Source: Kineosporia rhizophila (lineage in GTDB: Bacteria; Actinomycetota; Actinomycetes; Actinomycetales; Kineosporiaceae). From it: DNA of 64,000 nt. Made by a program: the position numbers and the translations under genes. The DNA lies in NCBI RefSeq assembly GCF_021277265.1, contig NZ_JAJSOH010000011.1, positions 124,001 through 188,000 on the forward strand, in the 5' to 3' direction. How positions within the stretch are numbered: position 1 is the stretch's first letter; each line of letters opens with the position of its first letter. The notes under the pieces are model-generated. The model had not been told where the DNA came from, did not search any database, and saw only the letters and a program-made list of their open reading frames with translations. Positions 54,587-62,533 of the stretch are shown in pieces.

Positions 54587-55737
54587 GTCGCGCTCTCCCC
54601 GGATCGGCCTGTCTCGCTGATGATCTCGCTGGTGTGTTCCCCCAGACGCGGGGGTGGGCGGTGCGCGGCCGGAGGGTGGCCGTCGAACCGGAAGGGGGTG
54701 TTCACCACGCCGGTCGGTGGTCCACCGGCCGAGGTGACGCTGAGCACCATGCCCCGGCGCGCGGTCTCCGGATCGTCGAAGACCTCGCCCAGGTCACGGA
54801 CCGGCCCGACCGGCACCCCGGCCTGTTGCAGGCGCTCGGTGACCTCCTGGCTGCCGAGTGAGCCGATCGCGGCGCCGACCACCGAGAGCACCTCCTCCCG
54901 GGCGGCGAGCCGCTGCGGGTTGGTCCGGAACCCGCCGATCGCCGCGGTCAGCCCCAGGGCCTCGCACAGCCGGGCGAACTGCGCGTCGTTGCCCACGCAG
55001 ACGTTCACGAACCCGTCCGCGCTGGCGAACAGGCCGTAGGGCACGATCGCGCTGTGGTTGTTGCCGTCGTTCGGCACCGGCCGGCCGGTGGCCAGGTGAC
55101 GGGCGGCCTGGTGGGTGAGCATCGACACCAGCGAGTCCTGCATGGAGATGTCGATCGTGCGCCCGGTGCCGGTGCGCTGCCGCTCGTACAGCGCCGCCAG
55201 CACCGACCCGGCCGCGAACATGCCCGCGCAGATGTCCGCCGAGGGCACCCCCCACTTCGTCGGCGAACCGGCCGGGCCGGTCAGCGACATCACGCCCGAG
55301 GTGCCCTGCACGATCTGGTCGTACCCGGCCAGCGGCGGCCCGTCCTGCCCGTAGCCGCTGATCGAGCAGTAGATCAGGCGCGGATCGGCCCGGCGCAGCT
55401 GCTCGGCGCCCAGGCCGAGCCGGGAGGCCGTTCCCGGGCGCCAGTTCTCGACCACCACGTCGGCCCGCCCGATCAGCCGGTCCAGGTGTTCCCGGTCGGC
55501 GGGTGACTTCAGGTCCAGGGCGGCGCTGCGCTTGTTCCGGTTCACCGCCACGAAGTAGGCGGCGTCCGGCCCGACGAAGGGCGGCCCCCAGTGCCGGGCG
55601 TCGTCACCCCGGCCCGGCGCCTCCACCTTCACCACGTCCGCCCCCAGGTCGGCGAGCATCAGGGTGCAGTAGGGGCCGGACAGGGCCTGGGTGAAGTCGA
55701 CCACCCGGACCCCGTCCAGCACCGTCAGACCTGTCAC
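54583..55737 (-). CDS. CaiB/BaiF family III CoA-transferase
   Basis: A protein of 384 residues: GVRVVDFTQALSGPYCTLMLADLGADVVKVEAPGRGDDAR at the N terminus in the conserved arrangement, RNKRSAALDLKSPADRE, then VVENWRPGTASRLGLG and the QGTSGVMSLTG region. The catalytic aspartate of family III is expected near DISMQDSLVSML. It moves CoA between carboxylic acids, perhaps activating or recycling an acid of the pathway. GTG 55737 overlaps the FmdB stop and its own stop overlaps the dehydrogenase start. Confidence 0.9.
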   Translation of the reverse strand: MTGLTVLDGVRVVDFTQALSGPYCTLMLADLGADVVKVEAPGRGDDARHWGPPFVGPDAAYFVAVNRNKRSAALDLKSPADREHLDRLIGRADVVVENWRPGTASRLGLGAEQLRRADPRLIYCSISGYGQDGPPLAGYDQIVQGTSGVMSLTGPAGSPTKWGVPSADICAGMFAAGSVLAALYERQRTGTGRTIDISMQDSLVSMLTHQAARHLATGRPVPNDGNNHSAIVPYGLFASADGFVNVCVGNDAQFARLCEALGLTAAIGGFRTNPQRLAAREEVLSVVGAAIGSLGSQEVTERLQQAGVPVGPVRDLGEVFDDPETARRGMVLSVTSAGGPPTGVVNTPFRFDGHPPAAHRPPPRLGEHTSEIISETGRSGESAT

Positions 55738-56135
55738 CCCTCGGTCCCGTGGGAGTGGGGGTGGGAGTGGGGGTGGCTGTGCGGCATCGGGTCCCCGGCC
55801 CGCAGAGGTGACTTCTCGAACCGTCCCTCGTGGGCCAGCACCGGCCGCCGGTCGCCCTGCAGTTCGGGGTGCTTGTCCTCCAGCCGCCGGCGGGTCTCCC
55901 ACTCCCGCCGCAGTTCTCCGATGTACTCGCGGTTGCCGTCCTGGGTGCCGCGCCAGGTCTGCGGCATCAGCTCCATCGGCCGGCCGGGATCGGCCCGGCC
56001 GCCCAGCGCCACCCGGGAGGGCACCTTGACCGCGGTGTCCGGGCAGGCCGGACACGGTTGCCCGGTCACCGACGGGGTGGGCACCAGTCGCTCGAAGCGG
56101 CATCCGCAGGCGCAGCGGTAGTCGTAGATCGGCAT
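55734..56135 (-). CDS. FmdB-type zinc-ribbon protein with His-rich tail
   Basis: A protein of 133 residues. The N terminus MPIYDYRCACGCRFERLV and CPACPDTAVKVPSRVALGG form the FmdB/CxxC_CxxC_SSSS zinc ribbon (four Cys). FmdB proteins are small companions of amidase, formamidase and other catabolic operons, with no agreed function. This one has a long charged middle part and a HSHPHSHPHSHG tail, encoded by a 12-bp DNA repeat around 55745-55775, that may bind metal. It lies 7 bp after the iron-dependent enzyme gene, which invites a metal-supply role (speculative). Confidence 0.82.
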   Translation of the reverse strand: MPIYDYRCACGCRFERLVPTPSVTGQPCPACPDTAVKVPSRVALGGRADPGRPMELMPQTWRGTQDGNREYIGELRREWETRRRLEDKHPELQGDRRPVLAHEGRFEKSPLRAGDPMPHSHPHSHPHSHGTEG

Positions 56136-56142
56136 CCGGCGC

Positions 56143-57414
56143 TCACCAGTTCTCGATCGATCGGGCGAAGATCCCGGCGATGTCGTCCTCGCTGGGGGTG
56201 CGCGGGCAGGTGGCCAGAAGGCGTTGCTGCTTCATGGTTCCCGGAACCAGGGCGGGGATGTCGGCCTCGGTGTACCCGACGGCCCCGATCCCGTTCGGGA
56301 TGCCGATGTCGCGCATCAGGTCGACCAGAACGCTGGGCAACTGCTCGACCGGGTCGTTGTGCAGTTCCGCGTCCGGCGAGAGCCACCGGGCCGCCCGCAG
56401 ATGCCGTTCCGGCGCGCTCTCGAAGCTGAACCGGAAGGCCTCCGGGGCGGTCAGCGAGACCGACATGCCGTGCGGCACCATCGGCTCGTCCTGCGGGTAG
56501 CCGGCCGGGTGGAAATCCTTGACCATGCCCGCGATCGGGTAGGCGTTGGCGTGCGGGATGTGCACCCCGGAGTTGCCGAAGCCCATCCCGGCGAAGGTGG
56601 CGGCCAGCATCATCTCGCTGCGCGCCTCGAGGTCGTCGGCCCCGTGGTGCACCGCCCGGCGGAACGAGCCGGCGATCAGCTTCAGCGACTTCTCGCACCA
56701 CAGGTCCGAGACCGGGTTGGAACCGCAGTAGGTCACCCGGTCCTCGGCCCGTTTCCGGTCGAAGGTCTCGTACCAGCGGGCGGTGTACGACTCCAGGGCG
56801 TGGCAGACGATGTCCATCCCGGCGCTGGCGGTCACCTCGGGCGGCAGGCTGAGCGTCAGCAGCGGGTCGACCACGGCCAGGGTGGGCCGCAGCCGCCAGT
56901 GGCTGATGCCGGTCTTGACTTTGAGCGAGAGCACGTCCAGCACGCACATCGCGGTGCTCTCCGAGCCGGTCCCGGCCGTGGTGGGCACCGCGATCAGCGG
57001 TTTGAGCTGCCCGGCGGGGGCTTTGGCGGCCCCGATCGGCTTGTTCAGGTAGTCGAGCAGCTCACCGCCGTCGGTGATGATCAGGTTGACCGCCTTGGCG
57101 GTGTCGATCACCGAGCCGCCGCCGACCGCCACGAAGGCGTCCCAGGGACCCTGCTCCCGGGCGTAGCCGGCCGCCTTGTCCATGCTGTCGTCGGTGGGCT
57201 CGACGTGCACGCCGTCGAAGATCTCGGAGCGGATCCGGTAGCGGGTGAGCTGTTCCTGGATGCGCTGCGGGATGCCGGTGGCGCTGATCGTGGCGTCGGT
57301 GATGATCAGTACGCGGGAGACGTCGTACTGGCTCATCTCGAAGCCGATCTCGTCGATCGCGCCGGGGCCGAACTTCAGCGGCGGGGCGCCCCAGGTGAAG
57401 ATCGTCTCGTTCAC
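56143..57414 (-). CDS. iron-containing hydroxyacid-oxoacid transhydrogenase-like dehydrogenase
   Basis: A group III alcohol dehydrogenase-fold protein of 423 residues. It follows the human ADHFE1 (HOT) pattern closely from memory: FAVGGGSVIDTAKAVNL-type motif, PTTAGTGSESTAMCVLD, LKVKTGISHWRLRPTLAVVDP, GMDIVCHALESYTARWYETF, YCGSNPVSDLW, FGNSGVHIPHANAYPIAGMVKDF, MVPHGMSVSLTAPEAF, ending EADIPALVPGTMKQQR. HOT oxidises gamma-hydroxybutyrate using 2-oxoglutarate and needs no free NAD. Metal ligands fall in CHALE, IPHAN and PHGMS. GTG 57414 overlaps the lactonase stop. An ordinary NAD-dependent GHB dehydrogenase is the alternative. Confidence 0.85.
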   Translation of the reverse strand: MNETIFTWGAPPLKFGPGAIDEIGFEMSQYDVSRVLIITDATISATGIPQRIQEQLTRYRIRSEIFDGVHVEPTDDSMDKAAGYAREQGPWDAFVAVGGGSVIDTAKAVNLIITDGGELLDYLNKPIGAAKAPAGQLKPLIAVPTTAGTGSESTAMCVLDVLSLKVKTGISHWRLRPTLAVVDPLLTLSLPPEVTASAGMDIVCHALESYTARWYETFDRKRAEDRVTYCGSNPVSDLWCEKSLKLIAGSFRRAVHHGADDLEARSEMMLAATFAGMGFGNSGVHIPHANAYPIAGMVKDFHPAGYPQDEPMVPHGMSVSLTAPEAFRFSFESAPERHLRAARWLSPDAELHNDPVEQLPSVLVDLMRDIGIPNGIGAVGYTEADIPALVPGTMKQQRLLATCPRTPSEDDIAGIFARSIENW

Positions 57415-58229
57415 GCGTACACCCCCGGCGCGACGCGCAGCTGCCGGATCTGTTCCGGGTCGTGGCCGAAAACCATGGTCGCGTCGGTCTCCTCGGCGAT
57501 CCCGCGGAGCTTCTCCACCGAGGAGTACCAGCTCTCCAGATTGTTGACGATGGCGGCCGGCACCGAGGGCGGCCCGTAGCTCTCACCCCGGTAGACCGCG
57601 TCCGCGGTGAAGATCATCGTGCCGGACTCGGGCAGGTCGACCCGCAGCGACATGCTGCCCGGGGTGTGGCCGGGAGTCTGGATGAAGCTGACGCCGGGCA
57701 GGAACTCGGTGTCGCCGCTGACGGTCCGGAACTCCACGTCCTGGTAGTCGGACTTGATGTGGGCCCCGCTGAACGCCCCGTCGAAACCGAACGCGAACTC
57801 CTTCTCCACGTCGCTGACCACGAACGCGGCGCCGCTGTCGCGGAACAGGCCGAGGTTGCCGGCGTGGTCGAAGTGCAGGTGCGAGAGCACCACGTAGTCG
57901 ATGTCCCCGGGCGCCACGCCGAGTTGCTGCAGCCGGGCGTGCAGGTACTCGTCCTCGGACACCTTGTCGTAGGGGAAGAAGTCGTGCAGGCCGGTCGGTT
58001 CCCAGCGCTGCTCCCAGTCCGGCGGGCAGCTGGTGTCCCACAGCAGCCGGCCCTCCGGGGTGTCGACCAGGACGCAGTGCGTGGGCACGTCCACCCACTC
58101 GGGCGGTTCGGCCTTCTGCTGCCGGCTGCGGATCGCCCGGCCCGGCGCCAGCAGCAGCCAGGTGAGGTCCGCGGTCATCGCCCCGCAGGGCAGGATCGTC
58201 AGCTTGGTGCCGGGTTTCGCGAGGGCCAT
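57411..58229 (-). CDS. metallo-beta-lactamase-fold lactonase (AttM/BlcC/AiiA type)
   Basis: A protein of 272 residues. The dinuclear zinc motif is VVLSHLHFDHAGNLGLF, with later zinc ligands in QTPGHTPGSMSLRVDL, IFTADAVYRGESYG and VFGHDPEQIRQLR. N-terminal LPCGAMTADLTWLLLAPG and the DTPEGRLLWDTSCPP strand match the N-acyl-homoserine lactonase/gamma-butyrolactonase group. It would open a lactone ring; the following genes suggest gamma-butyrolactone rather than quorum signals as the main substrate. ATG 58229 follows GGAGG. It leads a five-gene unit. Confidence 0.88.
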   Translation of the reverse strand: MALAKPGTKLTILPCGAMTADLTWLLLAPGRAIRSRQQKAEPPEWVDVPTHCVLVDTPEGRLLWDTSCPPDWEQRWEPTGLHDFFPYDKVSEDEYLHARLQQLGVAPGDIDYVVLSHLHFDHAGNLGLFRDSGAAFVVSDVEKEFAFGFDGAFSGAHIKSDYQDVEFRTVSGDTEFLPGVSFIQTPGHTPGSMSLRVDLPESGTMIFTADAVYRGESYGPPSVPAAIVNNLESWYSSVEKLRGIAEETDATMVFGHDPEQIRQLRVAPGVYA

Positions 58230-58367
58230 GCGGATCCTCCGTCGACGTCGTCGTCACGTGCGAGGACACCTCCGGGCACGACCGCGCCCGGAAATGTACG
58301 GCCAAAGTCCGATGCGGAAACCCTCCGTCCGCTCCGGCCGTCTGTCAAGACCGTCGGCGCCGCCCGG
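58230..58367 (-). promoter_or_regulatory. promoter region of the lactonase operon
   Basis: The 138-bp gap between the GntR gene and the lactonase gene (same strand) holds the lactonase ribosome site and a somewhat AT-richer stretch around 58290-58325. It is the natural place for an operator of the adjacent GntR regulator, but no clear palindrome was seen. Confidence 0.35.
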
Positions 58368-59108
58368 TCAGCCGTGCCTGCGCAGCCGGATCCGGTACGA
58401 GTAGTGCTGCGGGTCGAAGTGGCTGACCGCCAGCTCCAGGGGCCGGCCGGTGCCGTCACGGTAGAGCCGCTCGATCCGCAGGACGGGTGAGCCCGGCGGG
58501 CAGGCCAGCACCTCGGCCGGCCCGGCGGCGCAGGGGGCCGCGGTGACGGTCTGCTCCGCGTCGCGGATCGGCCGGCCCAGGTGCTGCTCGAGCAGGCCGA
58601 TCACGGTGGCGGCGCTGCGGTGGCCGGGCCGGGCCAGCTCCGGGGCGGCGGCGACCAGCATCTCTCCGGCGGTCGGGGGCAGGCTCACCTCGGTGTGGCA
58701 GAACGTCACGCCGCCGTGGGTGCGGGCGAACGAGAGCCGGCCCACGTCGTCGCCGTCGAGCTCCAGCCGGGCGGCGGCCGCGGCGTCGGTCCGGGTGCGC
58801 AGCGGGTGCAGGATCTGCGCCTCGGTGTCCACCGACAGGCTCATCAGTTCCTCGACCGAGCCGATGTGCCGCAGGTAGCGCTCCGAGCGGTCGACCGCGT
58901 AGGTGCCCCGGCCGGGCACCCGGTCGACCAGCCCCTCGGAGACCAGTTCCTGCATCGCCCGGCGCACCGTCTGACGGCTGACCTGGTGGGTGTCGGCCAG
59001 TTCGGCCTCGGTGGGCAGGCGCACCCCGCCGGCGAAGTCACCCCGGCGGATGGCCTCGCGCAGGGCGGCCGCCATCGCGCCGTAGGTGCTGTTGCGGGGA
59101 GAGGCCAT
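58368..59108 (-). CDS. GntR/HutC family transcriptional regulator
   Basis: A protein of 246 residues. The N-terminal winged HTH is LPTEAELADTHQVSRQTVRRAMQELVSEGLVDRVPGRGTY. The C-terminal UTRA ligand domain includes FARTHGGVTFCHTEVSLPP and SPVLRIERLYRDGTGRPLELAVSHF, typical of HutC-type regulators that sense small acids or sugars. It lies just upstream of the lactonase operon on the same strand and probably controls it. It begins 1 bp after the stop of the Leu-Pro-repeat membrane gene. Confidence 0.9.
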   Translation of the reverse strand: MASPRNSTYGAMAAALREAIRRGDFAGGVRLPTEAELADTHQVSRQTVRRAMQELVSEGLVDRVPGRGTYAVDRSERYLRHIGSVEELMSLSVDTEAQILHPLRTRTDAAAAARLELDGDDVGRLSFARTHGGVTFCHTEVSLPPTAGEMLVAAAPELARPGHRSAATVIGLLEQHLGRPIRDAEQTVTAAPCAAGPAEVLACPPGSPVLRIERLYRDGTGRPLELAVSHFDPQHYSYRIRLRRHG

Positions 59109-59109
59109 C

Positions 59110-59988
59110 TCAGGACGGCTGCTTCCGGGTGGCCTCGGTGGTCCGGCAGGCCTGCGTGGTCTTCTCGTCCTTCTCCGGCTCCGGGTCGGGCCGGTCCGCC
59201 TTGGGCAGCCCCGGCAGGGCCTCGGCGATCTTGCTGAGCACCGGCTTCTTCTCGTTAACGGCCTTCAGTTCGGCCTCGCGGGCGGCGGCCTCCGCGGCGG
59301 CCCGGCGCTTCTCGTCCTGCTGCCGGCGGCGGCGCAGTTCGGCCTGGGTCACGAAGAAGGCGATCAGCACCGGCCAGACGTACTGCACCCAGCCGGGCAG
59401 GTTCGGCAGGTCGGGCAGGTTGATGTCGATGTCGGGCCAGGGGATGTCGGGCAGGTCGATCTCCGGCCAGGGGATGCGCGGGAGCTGGATGCGCGGCAGG
59501 TCGATCCGGGGCAGGTCGATGTCGGGCCGCCAGGTGATCTGGCGCAGCAGCCAGATCAGCGCGACCGGCACGAGCACCCCGGCCAGGGCGGTGGCCGTGC
59601 GGCGGGCCGCGTACTGGTTCGGGTGTTCGCGGATCCAGGCCTCCCGGCGGGCCGCCCGGCTGCCCTCCTCGGGCACGAAGTCGGTACCGCCCACCCCGAG
59701 GTGGGCCTGGCCGGCCGCGCCCAGGTCCTTGCTCTTCTTGGCCCCCTCGTCCGCGGCGGAGTACAGCGTGACCTGGCGGGCCGGACCGGTCAGGGAGGGC
59801 AGCTTCAGGCGCACCGCTCCGTGGTCCTTGCCGTCCAGCACCACCGTGCTGTCGGAGGTCTTCTTGGCCGCCACCTCGGTGCCGTCGCTGGTCCAGCGCA
59901 GCACCCAGGACGCGGCCGTGGTGGAGATCTCGACCGTGTGCTCGTGGCCGTCCTGGGCCAGGTGCCAGCGTTCGGGTTCCTTCGACAT
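59110..59988 (-). CDS. membrane protein with Leu-Pro repeat segment
   Basis: A protein of 292 residues, not recognised. The first 110 residues look like a beta domain (RWHLAQDGHEHTVEISTTAA, VVLDGKDHGAVRLKLPSL). A first membrane helix (TALAGVLVPVALIWLLRQIT) is followed by a striking repeat of about 40 residues made of DLPRI, QLPRI, EIDLPDI and NLPDLPNLPGW units, then a second helix (WVQYVWPVLIAFFVTQAE), a basic coiled coil (RRRRQQDEKRRAAAEAAARE) and a polar tail. The LP segment is bracketed by helices and so should face outward or form a loop in the membrane interface. ATG 59988; promoter shared with the divergent TetR gene. Confidence 0.65.
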   Translation of the reverse strand: MSKEPERWHLAQDGHEHTVEISTTAASWVLRWTSDGTEVAAKKTSDSTVVLDGKDHGAVRLKLPSLTGPARQVTLYSAADEGAKKSKDLGAAGQAHLGVGGTDFVPEEGSRAARREAWIREHPNQYAARRTATALAGVLVPVALIWLLRQITWRPDIDLPRIDLPRIQLPRIPWPEIDLPDIPWPDIDINLPDLPNLPGWVQYVWPVLIAFFVTQAELRRRRQQDEKRRAAAEAAAREAELKAVNEKKPVLSKIAEALPGLPKADRPDPEPEKDEKTTQACRTTEATRKQPS

Positions 59989-60012
59989 CAGCTCATCCGT
60001 AAGGTCGTCGAC

Positions 60013-60040
60013 TATTAGTAGAGTAGATGCTCTATTAATA
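60013..60040. promoter_or_regulatory. AT-rich palindromic operator between TetR and membrane gene
   Basis: TATTAGTAGAG (60013-60023) and CTCTATTAATA (60030-60040) are inverted copies with one mismatch and a 6-base spacer. The segment 60011-60043 is by far the most AT-rich in this part of the window. It sits between two divergent genes, one of them a TetR regulator, which is the classic operator position. Confidence 0.65.
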
Positions 60041-60108
60041 TAGACGCCGGACCGCCGCACGTCATCCGTCGTGAAGCGGATCGCCGTCCGTCCCGGGAGG
60101 GAGTTGCC

Positions 60109-60702
60109 ATGGCCCGCACCGTCGACCCGGCCCGGCACCGGGCCCGGCGCCTGCAGATCATCGACGCGGCCCTCACCCGGTTCAGCGAGGACGGGTTCGA
60201 CCGGGCCACCACCACGGCGATCTGCCGCACGGCGGGCATCGGCTCGGGCACCTTCTTCCACTACTTCCCGACCAAGACGGCGGTGCTGCTGGCGGTGCTG
60301 GAAGAGGGCACCGCCGAGACCGAGGAGTGGTTCGCCGCCCGGAAGGGCAGTGCCGAACCGGCGCGGGTGGTCCTGGAGTACGCCGAGCACCATGCGCTGC
60401 AGTGCGCCGACCCCCGGGTCCCGGGGTTCGTGCGGTCGGTGGGGGCGATCGCGAACGACGCGGAGGTCGCCGTCGCCCTGGAACGCGACGAGGAGGTCAT
60501 CCGCCAGGGCCTGGAGCCGCTGATCGCCGCGGCCGCCGGGCGCGGGCAGGTGCGCTCCGACCAGCCCGCCGAGCGCCTCGCGGTCTGGGTGGGGGTGCTG
60601 CTGGACGGGTACATCAGCCGGGTGGCGGGGCAGGGCCGGTTCGACCACCCGGCCGAGCGGGCGATGCTCCTGGACGCGGTGACCCGCCTGCTCAGACCCT
60701 GA
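60109..60702 (+). CDS. TetR family transcriptional regulator
   Basis: A protein of 197 residues. The HTH is FDRATTTAICRTAGIGSGTFFHYFPTKTAVLLAVL near the N terminus; the C-terminal domain is helical (ALERDEEVIRQGLEPLIAAA, VWVGVLLDGYISRV). ATG 60109 follows GGGAGGGAG. It is divergent from the Leu-Pro-repeat membrane protein with an AT-rich palindrome between them, and 25 bp before an SDR gene on its own strand; either could be its target. Confidence 0.9.
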   Translation: MARTVDPARHRARRLQIIDAALTRFSEDGFDRATTTAICRTAGIGSGTFFHYFPTKTAVLLAVLEEGTAETEEWFAARKGSAEPARVVLEYAEHHALQCADPRVPGFVRSVGAIANDAEVAVALERDEEVIRQGLEPLIAAAAGRGQVRSDQPAERLAVWVGVLLDGYISRVAGQGRFDHPAERAMLLDAVTRLLRP

Positions 60703-60715
60703 CGGCCGGGCCGAG

Positions 60716-60721
60716 TACCTT
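60716..60721 (+). promoter_or_regulatory. candidate -10 for a leaderless second SDR transcript
   Basis: TACCTT fits TANNNT and ends 6 nt before the ATG at 60728, the same spacing seen at 10596. The ATG has no ribosome site of its own. Confidence 0.4.
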
Positions 60722-60727
60722 GACCGC

Positions 60728-61486
60728 ATGAACAGGATTGCGGTGATCAGTGGGGCCAGCAGCGGCATCGGCGCGGCGACCGCGCGCGGGCTGGCCGGGG
60801 CCGGGTACGAGGTGGTTCTGCTCGCCCGCCGCGAGGACCGGCTGAAGCAGGTCTGCGAGGAGATCCGGCAGGCCGGCGGCATCGCCTGGTACCAGGTGCT
60901 CGACGTCACCGACGGCGCCGCCGTGCGGGCCTTCGCCGACAGCGTCGAGCGCTGCGACGTGCTGGTCAACAACGCCGGGGGCGCGGTCGGGGCCGACCCG
61001 GTGCTCAGCGCCGACGCGGCCGACTGGCGGGCCATGTACGAGGTCAACGTGATCGGCCCGCTGCAGCTCACCCAGGCCCTGGCGCCGAAGATGCGGCACA
61101 CCGACGACGCGGTGATCGTGGTGATCGGCTCCACCGCCGGTGCGGTGGTCTACGAGGGCGGGGGCGGCTACACCGCGGCCAAGCACGGTGAGCACGCCCT
61201 GGCCGGCACGCTGCGGCTGGAACTGTGCGGCGAACCGGTGCGGGTGATCGAGATCCAGCCGGGAATGGTGGCCACCGCGGAGTTCTCGCTCAACCGGTTC
61301 GGTGGCGACCAGGCCCGGGCCGACGCGGTCTACGCCGGTGTGCCCGAGCCGCTCACCGCCGAGGACGTGGCCGACACCGTGGTCTGGACGGTCACCCGGC
61401 CGAGGCACGTGAACGTCGACCTCCTGGTGCTGCGGCCCCGTGCGCAGGCCGCCCAGCACAAGGTGCACCGGGTCAGCCAGGAGTAG
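60728..61486 (+). CDS. SDR family oxidoreductase (YdfG-like)
   Basis: A protein of 252 residues: IAVISGASSGIGAATARGLA, LLARREDRLKQVC (Arg after the second strand suggests NADP), VLVNNAGGAVGADPV, VIGSTAGAVVYEGGGGYTAAKHG (Ser-Tyr-Lys) and IQPGMVATAEFSLNRFGGD. The layout resembles YdfG-type enzymes that act on 3-hydroxy acids and serine-like substrates; specificity is not established. It follows the TetR gene and precedes a WYL regulator by 2 bp. Confidence 0.88.
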   Translation: MNRIAVISGASSGIGAATARGLAGAGYEVVLLARREDRLKQVCEEIRQAGGIAWYQVLDVTDGAAVRAFADSVERCDVLVNNAGGAVGADPVLSADAADWRAMYEVNVIGPLQLTQALAPKMRHTDDAVIVVIGSTAGAVVYEGGGGYTAAKHGEHALAGTLRLELCGEPVRVIEIQPGMVATAEFSLNRFGGDQARADAVYAGVPEPLTAEDVADTVVWTVTRPRHVNVDLLVLRPRAQAAQHKVHRVSQE

Positions 61487-61488
61487 CC

Positions 61489-62454
61489 GTGCGCTCCGAG
61501 CGCCTGCTGTCGATCATGCTGTTGCTGCAGACCCACGGGCAACTCAGCGCGTCCGATCTGGCCGCCCGGCTGGAGGTTTCCCCGCGCACCATCATGCGCG
61601 ACGTGGAGGCGCTGTCGTCCGCCGGTGTGCCGGTGTACTCGGTGCGGGGCCCGTACGGCGGGATCGCCCTGCTGCCGGGGTACCGCACCGACGTCACCGG
61701 TCTCACCGCGGACGAGTCCCGGGCGCTGTTCGTCCTGCTCAGCGGGGGAGTGCACCGCGACCTGGGGCTCGGCGAGGCGATCGGGCCGGCGCTGCGCAAG
61801 GTGATGGCGGCGCTGCCCTCACCGCACCGGCCGGACGCCGACCTGCTCAGCCGCCGCATCCTGGTCGACCCCTCGCGCTGGCGGGGTGCGAGTGCCCGCC
61901 CCGCGGCCGATCTGGACGTGCTGCAGCAGGCCGTGCTGAGCGACCGGCGGCTGCGGGTGCGCTACCGGCACGGCGGCGACGGTGCCGAGCGCGACTACAC
62001 GCTGGACCCGCACGGCCTGGTCAGCAAGGCGGGTACCTGGTACCTGGTGGCCGAGCACCGTTCCCGGCCGAAACTCTTCCGTTCCGACCGGATCCGGCGG
62101 GCCGAGGTCCTGGACGAGGAGGTGCGCCGGTCCGACCCGCGGGAGCTGCCGCAGATCTGGGACGGACTGCGCCGGGCGATCGACGAGGTGCCCACCCCGC
62201 TACTGGCCCGGGTCCGGGTGAGACGCTCGGTGCTGCAACGGTTCCGGATGGTGCAGGAGACGGACCTGGCGCCCGGTGCGGATTTCGAGGACGACGGTGA
62301 CGAGTACGTGGTCACCACCCTGGCCTTCCGGTCGGTGGAGGCCGGGGCGATGCTGCTCGCCTTCGGCCCGGACGTGGAGGTCCTCGACCCGCCCGAGATG
62401 CGCCGCTACCTGGCCGGGCGGGCTCTGGCGACCCACGAGCAGTACAAGTTCTGA
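61489..62454 (+). CDS. WYL-domain transcriptional regulator
   Basis: A protein of 321 residues with an N-terminal DeoR-type HTH (RLLSIMLLLQTHGQLSASDLAARLEVSPRTIMRDVEAL), a short linker VYSVRGPYGGIALLPGY and the WYL domain (DYTLDPHGLVSKAGTWYLVA, RPKLFRSDRI). A C-terminal WCX-like segment ends the chain. WYL proteins sense small molecules or nucleic acids. GTG 61489 is 2 bp after the SDR stop, so the two genes are co-transcribed. Its target may be the SnoaL-like gene downstream. Confidence 0.9.
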   Translation: MRSERLLSIMLLLQTHGQLSASDLAARLEVSPRTIMRDVEALSSAGVPVYSVRGPYGGIALLPGYRTDVTGLTADESRALFVLLSGGVHRDLGLGEAIGPALRKVMAALPSPHRPDADLLSRRILVDPSRWRGASARPAADLDVLQQAVLSDRRLRVRYRHGGDGAERDYTLDPHGLVSKAGTWYLVAEHRSRPKLFRSDRIRRAEVLDEEVRRSDPRELPQIWDGLRRAIDEVPTPLLARVRVRRSVLQRFRMVQETDLAPGADFEDDGDEYVVTTLAFRSVEAGAMLLAFGPDVEVLDPPEMRRYLAGRALATHEQYKF

Positions 62455-62533
62455 GGTATATGACAGAAGGTGTCAGGTATCCCCGGAAGAGTGCTCCAGG
62501 TCAGCAGCGAGACCCCTTCCGGAAGGAAATGCC

